In this document: in pieces, positions 45,909 through 54,639 of the stretch | Layout of the letters: every line of letters starts with the position of its first letter | Numbering within the stretch: position 1 is the first letter of the stretch | DNA from: an uncultured bacterium | Lineage (GTDB): Bacteria; Bacteroidota; Bacteroidia; Bacteroidales; Rikenellaceae | Assembly: GCA_905214725.1 (NCBI GenBank) | Contig: CAJMNH010000002.1 | Location: forward strand, 124,001-188,000 | Direction: 5' to 3' | Length of the DNA stretch: 64,000 nucleotides | Translations under genes and position numbers: made by a program | Notes under the pieces: generated by a model | Databases searched by the model: none | The model's input: the letters and a program-made list of their open reading frames with translations, nothing else | Told to the model about the DNA's origin: nothing

Positions 45909-46358
45909 ATGACAACAGCAATTATTATGGCCTACATCGGCGTAGCGTTGATGGTCGGTCTCTCGGGTATGGCAAGCTGTATCGGCACCTCGATCGCCGG
46001 ACAGGCATCCGTCGGCGCGATGAAGAAGAATGCCGGTGCGTTCGGCAGCTACATGATTCTGGCCGCCATCCCCGGTTCGCAGGGTCTCTACGGCTTCGTG
46101 AACTACTTCATCATCAAAAATTTCCTCGTCGACGGGATGACGATGTTGCAGGGTTCCGCCATCTTCGGCGCCGGTCTGCTGACGGGCGTTGTCTGCCTCG
46201 CTTCGTCCTACTATCAGTCGAAGGTCTGCGCCAACGGTATCACCGCCATCGGCAATGGTCACGACGTAATGGGTAAGACGCTGATTCTGGCCGCTTTCCC
46301 CGAGCTGTACGCCATTCTGACGGTTGCCGCGACCTTCCTCATCGGCAGCGCGATCTAA
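45909..46358 (+). CDS. atpK: V/A-type ATPase subunit K (rotor ring), sodium-type site
   Basis: This 149-residue protein has four membrane helices, the duplicated-hairpin form of the c-subunit. The first hairpin has Gln58 in IPGSQGLYGF where a carboxylate would stand in H+ rings, and the second has the essential Glu132 in FPELYAIL. Ser57, Gln58, Gln103 and Glu132 have the same spacing as the sodium ligands Thr64, Gln65, Gln110 and Glu139 of Enterococcus hirae NtpK. Sodium coupling is therefore likely. A terminator follows. Confidence 0.93.
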   Translation: MTTAIIMAYIGVALMVGLSGMASCIGTSIAGQASVGAMKKNAGAFGSYMILAAIPGSQGLYGFVNYFIIKNFLVDGMTMLQGSAIFGAGLLTGVVCLASSYYQSKVCANGITAIGNGHDVMGKTLILAAFPELYAILTVAATFLIGSAI

Positions 46359-46380
46359 ATCGACGCGGCGCTCCGCAACG

Positions 46381-46416
46381 AAAGAGACGATCCCGAACAG
46401 GACCGTCTCTTTCTGC
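46381..46416 (+). terminator. terminator of the V-ATPase operon
   Basis: AAAGAGACG at 46381-46389 pairs with CGTCTCTTT at 46404-46412, followed by CTG CTTTC. It closes the operon 22 bp past atpK. Confidence 0.8.
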
Positions 46417-46447
46417 TTTCGTTCGGTTCGCCCGTACGAAGGTAAAT

Positions 46448-46477
46448 TTTGAAAAGTCCCGATTTCTGCGTATTTTG
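46448..46477 (+). promoter_or_regulatory. promoter of the homocysteine operon
   Basis: TTTG at 46448-46451, a 19-bp spacer and TATTTTG at 46471-46477 (one base short of TAnnTTTG). The ATG lies 23 bp further on. Confidence 0.5.
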
Positions 46478-46500
46478 CACCCCAAACAAGGAAAGAGGCT

Positions 46501-47646
46501 ATGAAGAAGACCTACGAAGAGATCAACGAAAAAATCCGTCAGGGCAAAGCCGTCGTCCTGACCGCCGAAGAGGTATCCGAGCTGGCGCGCACCCTTTCGC
46601 CCGCCGAGATCGTCCGCCGTGTGGACGTCGTTACGACCGGTACGTTCGGCGCGATGTGCTCGTCGGGCGCCTTCCTCAACTTCGGCCACGCCGACCCTCC
46701 GATCCGTATGGAACGCATCGAGCTGAACGGCGTCCCCGTGAGCGGCGGTCTGGCGGCGGTCGACACCTTCGTCGGCGCGACCGACAGCAACGCCGCGAAT
46801 CCCGCCTACGGCGGCGCGCACGTCATCGAGGAGTTGGTAGCCGGCCGCAGCGTCTGTCTGGAAGCGTGGGGCAAAGGGACCGACGACTATCCCCGGCGCC
46901 ATATCCGTTCGCACATCACGCTCGCCGACATCAACGAGGCGATCCTCTACAATCCGCGCAACTGTTATCAAAACTATAACGCCGCAACCAACTCTTCGGA
47001 ACAGATGCTCCACACCTATATGGGAACGCTGCTGCCCAAACTGCGCAACGTCTCGTACAGCACCTCGGGCGAGCTGTCGCCCCTGCTCAACGACCCCTCG
47101 TGCCGCACGATCGGTATGGGCACGCGCATTTTCCTATGCGGCGCGCGCGGCTATGTAAGCTGGAACGGCACGCAGTTCAACACCTCCAAACCCGTCAACG
47201 AACGGGGCATCCCCATCGGCGGGGCGCGTACCATCGCCGCGATCGGCGACCTGCGTGAGATGTCGACCGACTACCTGCGCGCCGCCTATTACGAGAAATA
47301 CGGCGTGAGCCTCTTCGTCGGCGTAGGCATTCCCATTCCGATACTCGACGAGGAGCTGGCGCACGACGTTTCGATCCGCAACGAACAGATCACGACCAAC
47401 ATTCTCGACTTCGGCGAGGAGGAACGCCCTATCGGCCAGACCAACTACGCCGCTCTGCGCAGCGGCACGATCGAGGTGCGAGGTCAGCAAGTGCGCACGG
47501 CGCCCGTGGCGAGTCTGTCGAAAGCGCGCGAAATCGCCGAACTGCTCAAAGGATGGATCGCGCGCGGCGAATTCCTTCTGACGGAACCCGTGCGTTCCAT
47601 GCCTGCCCATACGACCGTCAAAGGGCTGAAAGCCGACGACGAATAA
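46501..47646 (+). CDS. DUF39 homocysteine biosynthesis protein
   Basis: This 381-residue protein matches the HcyBio/DUF39 family (COG1900). Segments include VTTGTFGAMCSSGAFLNFGH, with a Cys in the conserved position, and VSWNGTQFNT. In Methanosarcina the homologue MA1821 works with the NIL-ferredoxin MA1822 to make homocysteine from aspartate semialdehyde and sulfide. Here the NIL-ferredoxin follows 27 bp later and a COG2122 protein after that, so the same role is likely. It replaces or supplements the O-acyl-homoserine route. Confidence 0.88.
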   Translation: MKKTYEEINEKIRQGKAVVLTAEEVSELARTLSPAEIVRRVDVVTTGTFGAMCSSGAFLNFGHADPPIRMERIELNGVPVSGGLAAVDTFVGATDSNAANPAYGGAHVIEELVAGRSVCLEAWGKGTDDYPRRHIRSHITLADINEAILYNPRNCYQNYNAATNSSEQMLHTYMGTLLPKLRNVSYSTSGELSPLLNDPSCRTIGMGTRIFLCGARGYVSWNGTQFNTSKPVNERGIPIGGARTIAAIGDLREMSTDYLRAAYYEKYGVSLFVGVGIPIPILDEELAHDVSIRNEQITTNILDFGEEERPIGQTNYAALRSGTIEVRGQQVRTAPVASLSKAREIAELLKGWIARGEFLLTEPVRSMPAHTTVKGLKADDE

Positions 47647-47673
47647 ATCCAACCGCTAAAAAGGAAAAGAATC

Positions 47674-48087
47674 ATGACAACCAAAGTAATTCTCTATTTT
47701 CCGTCGGACGCCACCGACAAGGCGGTTACCTACGATCTGGTGAAGCGTTACGACCTGCGTATCAACATCCTGCGGGCCGAAATCGAAGCAGGGCGTTCGG
47801 GCTCGCTGCTCGTCGAGCTGACGGGCGAAGAGCCGATGGTGCGCGAAGGCGTGGCCTACCTCGAACGCAACGGCGTCACCGTAAGCCCCGTAGCCAGCAA
47901 GATCGCTTACGACCGCGACCGCTGCATCGACTGCGGAAACTGCGCGCTGGCCTGCTTTCCGCAGGCGCTCACCATCGGCGCCCCCGACTGGCGGTTGCAC
48001 TTCGATCCCGAACGCTGCATCGCCTGCAAACTCTGCCTCAAAAGCTGCCCGCTCGGCCTCTTCCATATCGAATTCACCGAAGCCTGA
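47674..48087 (+). CDS. NIL domain ferredoxin of homocysteine synthesis
   Basis: This 137-residue protein has an N-terminal NIL domain (about 1-75, EAGRSGSLLVELTGEE), the fold known from the MetN regulatory domain. Two 4Fe-4S motifs follow: CIDCGNCALACFP and CIACKLCLKSCP. It is the homologue of MA1822 and probably supplies electrons to the DUF39 enzyme. It is second in the three-gene operon. Confidence 0.88.
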   Translation: MTTKVILYFPSDATDKAVTYDLVKRYDLRINILRAEIEAGRSGSLLVELTGEEPMVREGVAYLERNGVTVSPVASKIAYDRDRCIDCGNCALACFPQALTIGAPDWRLHFDPERCIACKLCLKSCPLGLFHIEFTEA

Positions 48088-48090
48088 GTT

Positions 48091-48849
48091 GTGGAGTACG
48101 TCGAACGGCGCTACCGGAGCCGCATGGGACGGGACACGGTCACGTTTACCGTCTCCCACCGCGAAAGCGACCTGTGGATTGCCGTCGACGGCGGCGATCC
48201 CGCCGCAATGACAGCCCGCACGAAACGATTCTTGGCCGATCTGCGCGAACAGCTCGAACGTTATCTCGACCGCGACCCTGACTACCGGCGCGCATTAATT
48301 CCTTATCTGCCGCAGCCCGACGCCCCGTCGCTGTTGCATGAGATGGCCGTGGCGGCCGCCACAGCGGGAATCGGCCCGATGAGCGCCGTCGCCGGAGCCG
48401 TCGCCCGCGAGACGGGACGGATGCTGCGCCGCGAATTCGGCGTCGGCGAAGTACTCGTCGAAAACGGCGGCGACATCTACGCCGACGTGCATCGTCCGCT
48501 CGACGTGGCGCTCTTTGCCGGAACGTCGCCCCTTTCGGAGCGGGTCGGTCTTCATATTCCGCTCCAAAACGCCCCGCTGGGAATCTGCACCTCGTCGGGT
48601 ACGGTCGGCCCGTCGCTCAGCTTCGGCCGCGCCGACGCCCTGATGATCGTCTGCCGCGACGTGCTGCTGGCCGACAGTTACGCCACGGCATTCGCCAACC
48701 GCATCCGCACGGAGGAGGAGGTCGGCACCGTCGTCGAACAGGCCTGCGCCGCTCCCGAAATTCTGGGAGCCATGGCCGTCAAAGGAGAACGGTTGGCCGT
48801 CGGCGGAGCGTTCGAGCTGCGGTTGTTCGACGGAATTCCGAAAAATTAA
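48091..48849 (+). CDS. UPF0280 (COG2122) protein, ApbE-like fold
   Basis: This protein of about 252 residues matches UPF0280: PMSAVAGAVARETGRML, VENGGDIYA and GICTSSGTVGPSLSFGRADA. The fold is related to the flavin transferase ApbE. The Methanosarcina homologue MA1715 is needed for efficient sulfide use in homocysteine synthesis. The start is taken as GTG at 48091, 3 bp after the ferredoxin stop; ATG at 48124 is an alternative. It ends the operon. Confidence 0.82.
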   Translation: MEYVERRYRSRMGRDTVTFTVSHRESDLWIAVDGGDPAAMTARTKRFLADLREQLERYLDRDPDYRRALIPYLPQPDAPSLLHEMAVAAATAGIGPMSAVAGAVARETGRMLRREFGVGEVLVENGGDIYADVHRPLDVALFAGTSPLSERVGLHIPLQNAPLGICTSSGTVGPSLSFGRADALMIVCRDVLLADSYATAFANRIRTEEEVGTVVEQACAAPEILGAMAVKGERLAVGGAFELRLFDGIPKN

Positions 48850-49036
48850 AAAAATCATTCCCGCTGACGATCTTGCGCAAAAATTCCTCTTTCGATTTCG
48901 ATTCACGGCAAAATCCCCGAAAACCATTATACTTCACATCCTGTTAAGCCGCATCCCCTTACAGTTCATCAGCAAAAAAATAAGCCGGACAAAAGATATA
49001 CTTTCCCCAAGATTACGGAGTTTCTGAAAAAATACC

Positions 49037-49044
49037 TATATTTG
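49037..49044 (+). promoter_or_regulatory. -7 element of the FN3 lipoprotein gene
   Basis: TATATTTG fits TAnnTTTG, about 77 bp before the ATG at 49122. The intergenic region 48850-49121 is AT-rich and otherwise empty. Confidence 0.45.
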
Positions 49045-49121
49045 TCGGTACTTTCCCTTGTTATTCGAGAGGGGAAAACCGTTGCGATGCAATAATTACT
49101 ACATACAAAAAGCGTTTTACT

Positions 49122-51788
49122 ATGAGAAAATTCGGACTTTTTTTATGTCTTTCGCTGTTATTCGCCTTCACAGGGTGTAGCGACAGCGACGATGTAGAAG
49201 AGCAAGGCGGCACAACGCTCGCCAAACCCTCGGTAGCAATCACTACGACAACCTCGTCCTCCTTCAAAGTGACGTGGGATGCCGTACCCAATGCAGAAGG
49301 ATACAAGTACCAGCTCTCTCAGGAGAGCGAAGCGGGCGAGGAGCACCTCCTGCAGCCCGAAACGGCGACCTCGGCGACCTCGCTTTCATTCAGCGATCTG
49401 GAACCGAAAACCAAATATGTCCTGCGCGTAAAATCCACCGCCGCCGCAGGAAGCGGCATGTCGGACTCGCCGTATGCCAAAGTCTTCGCCACGACACTGA
49501 GCGAAGAGCAGCCGGAGTTGACGTTCGACAAGATCGCCGTATCCGAAATCACCTATGAAAGCGTCACCGTGGAGATTGTGCCGGCAGCGGAGAATCTCTA
49601 TTATTGGCAGGTAGTGGAGAACAGTCTGGTCGAAGGCAAGAGCGATCGTGACGTAGTTGCCGCCCTGAAGAGCAACATCGCCGAACTGGCATCGGGAACG
49701 GTGAAGAAGACCGTACACGGACTCGAGGCAGAGACGAAATATACCGTCGTCGCCTTCGGCTACGACCTCGACGCACAGAAGGCCACTTCGGCCGTCGCCC
49801 GCCTCGAAACGCCTTTCACCACCTCGACGGATACCCGCATGTCGATCGCAATCACCGTCGGCACGCCGACCTCGGAGAACGTACACGTTGCATTCGCTCC
49901 GTCGACAGCCAATGCGGACTATTTCGCCGATGTCGTTTCGGCAGCGGATATCGAAGGCAAGACCGACATGGAGATCGTCTCGCTGTTGCAGGCCAAGTAC
50001 GGAAACGCCATGACCGACATCGCCCGCAAGGGGAACTACGAGGGTGATTTCTCGATTCAGGCCGGCAAGGATTATGCGGCTGTGGCATTTGCATACGATA
50101 CGGCCACATCGGAGTTGACCTCCAAACTGGCAAGCAAATCGTTCTCCGCACCGCTCGCCGAAGGCAGCAGCATCTTCTCGATCACATCATTATCGAATCC
50201 CACCGACTCGTCGTTCGATTACGCTGTCACGAGCAGTGATCCCGATATGTATTATACCGAGATGGCCATTCCGGTCAGCATGCTCCCGTCGTTCAACGAA
50301 GAGCAGGAGATCGCGGGCCTTATCAGCGAAATTAACAAACTCTGCGCTGAATACGGATTCGACTTTGTCGCTGAGAATGCACTCGACAAGGGGGATGTCG
50401 CCCACACCTTCCCCAATCTCAATTCGGAGACCGAATACAAGCTCTTCGTCATCGGTCTCGCCAAGGTGAGCGACAAAGAGGTGAAGGCTTGCACTACGTT
50501 TGCCCGAAGCGAAGGCTCGATCACGACGCTGAAAGCCGCTGCGGCCAAAGACGGACCATGGGCCGACATGACTCCTACCTACGAGAAAAATTCAGGGGGA
50601 ACCTATTCCGTATTCGTGGATTTCACGCCTAATGATAAGGCCGCAACCATTCGAGCCGGCGGTTGGAGCTACACGGGTTCCGGCGATCCGACCTCATTGG
50701 CGGATTTCAATATTACGGAAAGCGCCTTGCGCGACCTGACAATCGGAGACAGCGGTATCGATGTAGACATGAGCAAGGGTTACATTGGCGTTAAAGCCGA
50801 TACTCCGGGACAAGTTTGGCTCTTCTCAAGCGTCGCCAAATCATCCACCGGACAAACCGGCAAAGTGAACTGGATTATCGTTAAGGTGCCGGCAACGACC
50901 AGCGGAGAGTTGACGATTCTAGGACAACATGCCGAGAACGAGCCTTCGGGGGGGGGTACTATCGAACTCGTAAATGCAGGCTATTCGGATTACATCGGCA
51001 ATTGGACGTTGACCTCTTCCGCGTCAATGGTCATCTCCGGTAATCAAGTCAGCAGTTCGAGCGATCCTGTTACGCACCATCTCAAGATCGAAGAGAACGT
51101 CAAAGACAAGAGCTATAAGGTTTACGGCTGGAGCGCCGATGTCGATTTCGCCAATGCCAACCCGTTCGTCATGAACTACGACGCCACGGAAACGGAGGGT
51201 GTCAGCGGCTGGATTACGATTCCGCTGTCACAAAAACTCCTGACGGAGGGCAATATCGACTGGACGCTCTGCGCACGATTCATCGGAGGCAACAGCAGCG
51301 GAGGCAAATCGTACTATTTCTACAGTAACACAAATATGACCGAAGCGTTCTTCGGCGCCACCGAATCAAGCGGAGCCGTGCTCATCATGGGAAATAGCTA
51401 TGGCTTCGACGCCCCCATTGGAGACGTGGATATTCAGGCTATGAGTTTCGTCGGAATAGATAGCACCAACCCGAATGCCGATGTACAACTCCGGCCGCTG
51501 GAAAACAAACATGCGGTAGCGCCCTATATTCTTATCAAGGAGGGCAGCAGCGCAGCGACGTCGAGCGTCGAGCGGATGCGGATCGCCCGTAAGGCGACGG
51601 ATATTTCACGCATTGCAACGATACATCAGGAGTTCGCCCGCCTTTCAACGGCTTCGGCAATCGGAGACACGTTCGCAAATCTGATGAAACGGAATGCGCC
51701 GCGTGAATTGACGCCCATGCCCGTTGGTTCACTCAAAGTCACCACCGGTTATGACAACGGCATACGCGCTTATTTTCAAGTAAAGTAA
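49122..51788 (+). CDS. FN3-repeat surface lipoprotein with in-frame G9 tract
   Basis: This 888-residue protein has a lipoprotein signal (FAFTGC, Cys19) and a first FN3 domain at about 30-125 (LEPKTKYVLRVKS). Several further FN3-like repeats follow to about 465 (LEAETKYTVVAFG, LNSETEYKLFVIG). The C-terminal module from about 620 (YIGNWTLTSS, KVYGWSADVDF) resembles the end of the BspA-like protein at 466-4260. Codons 609-612 contain nine G in a row (50948-50956), just before that module. A one-base change would cut off the C-terminal 275 residues. Function is unknown; surface exposure is likely. Confidence 0.85.
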   Translation: MRKFGLFLCLSLLFAFTGCSDSDDVEEQGGTTLAKPSVAITTTTSSSFKVTWDAVPNAEGYKYQLSQESEAGEEHLLQPETATSATSLSFSDLEPKTKYVLRVKSTAAAGSGMSDSPYAKVFATTLSEEQPELTFDKIAVSEITYESVTVEIVPAAENLYYWQVVENSLVEGKSDRDVVAALKSNIAELASGTVKKTVHGLEAETKYTVVAFGYDLDAQKATSAVARLETPFTTSTDTRMSIAITVGTPTSENVHVAFAPSTANADYFADVVSAADIEGKTDMEIVSLLQAKYGNAMTDIARKGNYEGDFSIQAGKDYAAVAFAYDTATSELTSKLASKSFSAPLAEGSSIFSITSLSNPTDSSFDYAVTSSDPDMYYTEMAIPVSMLPSFNEEQEIAGLISEINKLCAEYGFDFVAENALDKGDVAHTFPNLNSETEYKLFVIGLAKVSDKEVKACTTFARSEGSITTLKAAAAKDGPWADMTPTYEKNSGGTYSVFVDFTPNDKAATIRAGGWSYTGSGDPTSLADFNITESALRDLTIGDSGIDVDMSKGYIGVKADTPGQVWLFSSVAKSSTGQTGKVNWIIVKVPATTSGELTILGQHAENEPSGGGTIELVNAGYSDYIGNWTLTSSASMVISGNQVSSSSDPVTHHLKIEENVKDKSYKVYGWSADVDFANANPFVMNYDATETEGVSGWITIPLSQKLLTEGNIDWTLCARFIGGNSSGGKSYYFYSNTNMTEAFFGATESSGAVLIMGNSYGFDAPIGDVDIQAMSFVGIDSTNPNADVQLRPLENKHAVAPYILIKEGSSAATSSVERMRIARKATDISRIATIHQEFARLSTASAIGDTFANLMKRNAPRELTPMPVGSLKVTTGYDNGIRAYFQVK
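50948..50956 (+). repeat. G9 homopolymer tract in the FN3 lipoprotein gene
   Basis: Nine G encode Ser609(last base)-Gly-Gly-Gly612. The present length keeps the frame (ON). Confidence 0.9.
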
Positions 51789-51807
51789 ATGTTGTAACCA
51801 ACAATAA

Positions 51808-51837
51808 AAAGAGCCGCTTCTCACGAAGCGGCTCTTT
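51808..51837. terminator. bidirectional terminator between FN3 lipoprotein and queG
   Basis: A perfect 13-bp stem (AAAGAGCCGCTTC at 51808-51820 with its complement at 51825-51837), 4-nt loop, A run before and T-rich after, so it can serve both convergent genes. Confidence 0.85.
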
Positions 51838-51866
51838 CTATTCTACCGTTTTCAGGACAACAGCAA

Positions 51867-52796
51867 TTATTCCCGCTCTTTTCGGCGCAGGTTTTGCGCC
51901 GCATTGGATTGCAGACGTTCCAACCCGCTGCGAAGCAACGGCGTGCGGCCGAACAGCGAACGGAACTCCTCCCCGTCCATTCCGATCCACCGCTCGGGAG
52001 GGAACGACAACGGATCGAACACGGGATCGAACGCCGGACGGCGGTGTTGCGGCGCGCGACGGTTGTAAGGGCAACAACTCTGACAGGCGTCGCAGCCGAA
52101 AATCCATCCGTCGAGGACAATTTCCGCAGCCGACGGCCGTTCGATTGTATGACAGGAGATGCAACGGCGCGCATCGATGGCGCGATCGTCGCAAACGGCT
52201 TTTGTGGGACAAGTTTCGACACAGCGGCGGCAAGCTCCGCACCCCGCCCCGTCGTACGGCTCGTCATAACGGTCACAGACATCGTCGAGCACCAGCTCGC
52301 CCAAGAGAACGAACGATCCGAACGACGGCGTAACGAGCAGCGACTGACGGCCTATCCAGCCCAAACCGGCCTGCACGGCCAGTTGCTTCTCCAGCAGCGG
52401 CGCCGAATCGACGAAGGCCCGGCCTGCAAGCCGCGGCGCTGCGGCCCGAAGCCGTTCGAACAGATCGCGAAGCATCCCTTTGAGAAGGGTATGGTAATCG
52501 GCGGCCAAGGCATAGGAAGCGACCTTCGCCTGAAAACCTTCGGGATAACCGTCGCTCAGGCCGTTTTTATAACTCACGGCACAGACGACCACCGTTTGCG
52601 CGCCTTCGACCAGCCGCCGTACGTCGAACCGCTTGTCGAGATTTCGTTCGAGGTAGCCGAGCGAGGCATGGCGGCCTTCGACGAGCCAGCGACGAAAAAA
52701 ACGCTCGTTGTCAACCAAATGACGGCACGGCGTCACCCCGCAGAGATCGAAGCCTGCGGCCGCCGCGGATTGTCGGATGAAACGCTGATCGAGCAT
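51867..52796 (-). CDS. queG: epoxyqueuosine reductase
   Basis: This 309-residue protein has the QueG layout: N-terminal cobalamin-binding domain, the DSAPLLEKQLAVQAGLGWIG segment with the catalytic Asp, and two 4Fe-4S motifs CGACRRCVETCP and CDACQSCCPYN. It does the last step of queuosine synthesis in tRNA. It lacks the C-terminal HEAT-like extension of longer homologues. Start at 52796 (MLDQRFIRQ) fits the family; an ATG at 52823 is possible. Confidence 0.93.
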   Translation of the reverse strand: MLDQRFIRQSAAAAGFDLCGVTPCRHLVDNERFFRRWLVEGRHASLGYLERNLDKRFDVRRLVEGAQTVVVCAVSYKNGLSDGYPEGFQAKVASYALAADYHTLLKGMLRDLFERLRAAAPRLAGRAFVDSAPLLEKQLAVQAGLGWIGRQSLLVTPSFGSFVLLGELVLDDVCDRYDEPYDGAGCGACRRCVETCPTKAVCDDRAIDARRCISCHTIERPSAAEIVLDGWIFGCDACQSCCPYNRRAPQHRRPAFDPVFDPLSFPPERWIGMDGEEFRSLFGRTPLLRSGLERLQSNAAQNLRRKERE

Positions 52797-52811
52797 GACA
52801 AGAATTTGGTT

Positions 52812-52819
52812 CAAAAGTA
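52812..52819 (-). promoter_or_regulatory. -7 element of queG
   Basis: TACTTTTG on the minus strand, 16 bp before the chosen start. If real, it supports the start at 52796 over 52823. Confidence 0.4.
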
Positions 52820-52841
52820 ACATTTTTTAGGTATAAATTCG

Positions 52842-52849
52842 TACATTTG
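52842..52849 (+). promoter_or_regulatory. -7 element of the acyl-CoA ligase gene
   Basis: TACATTTG fits TAnnTTTG, 46 bp before the ATG at 52896; no strong -33. Confidence 0.4.
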
Positions 52850-52895
52850 CGCTGAAACTTTGCAAATCCGATTTGCAGAAGATTGAATTGACTAT

Positions 52896-54557
52896 ATGAA
52901 AATTAACACGCTCTACGAGCTATTGCGACATGGCGTGGAGAGCTTTGCCTCACGCACGGCTTTCGACATGTTCAACGGTGAAAGCGTCTCTTACGCCGAA
53001 GTCGGCCGGCGGGCCGCAGCGGTTCAGGAAGCGCTCGTCGGAGCCGGCGTGAAAGCCGGCGACAAAGTAGCGTTGCTGAGCAGCAGCATGCCCAACTGGG
53101 GCATCAGCTATCTGGCCGTCACGTCGGCGGGGATGGTCGTCGTGCCGATCCTGCCCGATTTCTCGGGCCCCGAGCTGGATATGATCATCACCCACTCCGA
53201 GGCGAAGGCCCTGCTGGTCTCGGACAAACTCTTCTCGAAACTCTCGAAACAGACCATCGAATCGCTCAATATCGTCATCCGAACCAAGAATTTGGGCATC
53301 ATCGCCCAACACGTTACGGAGACGGGATCGACGGCAATTCCGTCGCCCGACGATTTGGCGGCAATCATCTACACTTCGGGAACGACGTCGAGTCCCAAGG
53401 GGGTGATGCTCACCCACAAGGCGGTCTGCGCACAGATCGAGATGGATTTCGGCATCTTCCCCATCGACGAAACCGATGTTTTCCTCTCGGTACTGCCTCT
53501 GTCGCATGCTTACGAATGTTCGATCGGACTGATCTACGCCTTCTCGAAAGGCGCCCGCGTGGTCTATCTCGACCGCCAGCCCACCGCCTCGGCGCTGATG
53601 CCGGCGCTGAAAGTCGTGCGGCCCACGGTGATGCTCATCGTGCCGCTCATCATCGAGAAGATCTACCGTCATCAGGTGCAGGCCAAATTCAACTCCAACG
53701 CCTTCTGGCGCACGCTCGTCGGCATCGGATTCATCCGCCGCTACCTGAATCGGATGGCCGGCAAGAAGCTGATGAAGGTCTTCGGCGGACGGCTGCGTTT
53801 TCTGGGCATCGGCGGCGCAAAACTCGACACGCAGGCCGAGCAGTTCATGCTCGAAGCCAAAGTCCCCTATGCCATCGGTTACGGTCTGACGGAGACCGCC
53901 CCGCTGCTGGCCGGTGCCGCCCCTTCGCAGGTTCGGCTCGGTTCGACGGGTCCGGCGGCTCCCGGCGTACAGCTGCGTTTGGAGAACATCAATCCCGACA
54001 CGCAACAGGGCGAAATCGTGGCGCTCACCCCGAGCGTCATGCTGGGATACTACAAGAACCCCGAAGAGACCGCCAAGGTCTTCACCGCCGACGGCTGGTT
54101 CCGTACCGGCGACTTGGGCTGGATGGCCCCCGACGGCTGGCTCTACATCAAAGGGCGGCTCAAAAACATGATCGTAGGCCCCAGCGGCGAGAACATCTAC
54201 CCCGAGGAGATCGAGAGCGTACTCAACTCCCACGTCTTTGTCGCCGACTCGCTGGTCACCGAACGGGAGGGCAGGCTTATCGCACTCGTACACTTCAACC
54301 GCGATGAACTGGAAGCCAAATACGAGGAACTGAAATACGATTGGGAGATGAAGAAGGACGCGTGGGAGAAGCGGATCGAGGAACTCAAGAAAGAGGTGCT
54401 CGACTATGTCAACTCGCAGGTCAACCGCTTCTCGCGTCTCGCGGAGGTAGTCGAGGAGAAAGACGAGTTCGAAATGACCCCGACCAAAAAGATCAAGCGG
54501 TTCCTCTACAACCGCCGGCATGGGAAGGAGGCGGAGAAAAAGTCGGAGCAGAAGTAG
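52896..54557 (+). CDS. long-chain acyl-CoA/acyl-ACP synthetase (AMP-binding)
   Basis: This 553-residue protein is an ANL-superfamily enzyme. Motifs in order are IIYTSGTTSSPKGVMLTHK (phosphate loop), YGLTETAPLL (adenine region), WFRTGDLGWM and IKGRLKNMIV (hinge), with the acyl-transfer region GENIYPEE. It activates carboxylic acids, probably long-chain fatty acids, with ATP and then CoA or ACP. A charged helical insertion (about 470-505) lies near the C-terminus. It stands alone and ends with a hairpin. Confidence 0.9.
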   Translation: MKINTLYELLRHGVESFASRTAFDMFNGESVSYAEVGRRAAAVQEALVGAGVKAGDKVALLSSSMPNWGISYLAVTSAGMVVVPILPDFSGPELDMIITHSEAKALLVSDKLFSKLSKQTIESLNIVIRTKNLGIIAQHVTETGSTAIPSPDDLAAIIYTSGTTSSPKGVMLTHKAVCAQIEMDFGIFPIDETDVFLSVLPLSHAYECSIGLIYAFSKGARVVYLDRQPTASALMPALKVVRPTVMLIVPLIIEKIYRHQVQAKFNSNAFWRTLVGIGFIRRYLNRMAGKKLMKVFGGRLRFLGIGGAKLDTQAEQFMLEAKVPYAIGYGLTETAPLLAGAAPSQVRLGSTGPAAPGVQLRLENINPDTQQGEIVALTPSVMLGYYKNPEETAKVFTADGWFRTGDLGWMAPDGWLYIKGRLKNMIVGPSGENIYPEEIESVLNSHVFVADSLVTEREGRLIALVHFNRDELEAKYEELKYDWEMKKDAWEKRIEELKKEVLDYVNSQVNRFSRLAEVVEEKDEFEMTPTKKIKRFLYNRRHGKEAEKKSEQK

Positions 54558-54583
54558 GTTATCTATTATCGCAAAATAAAAAG

Positions 54584-54611
54584 CCGATGCCGCAACAATG
54601 TGTGGCATCGG
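54584..54611 (+). terminator. terminator of the acyl-CoA ligase gene
   Basis: CCGATGCC at 54584-54591 pairs with GGCATCGG at 54604-54611, then TTTGCTTT. Confidence 0.7.
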
Positions 54612-54639
54612 TTTGCTTTAGATCAAACCTCACGACTGT

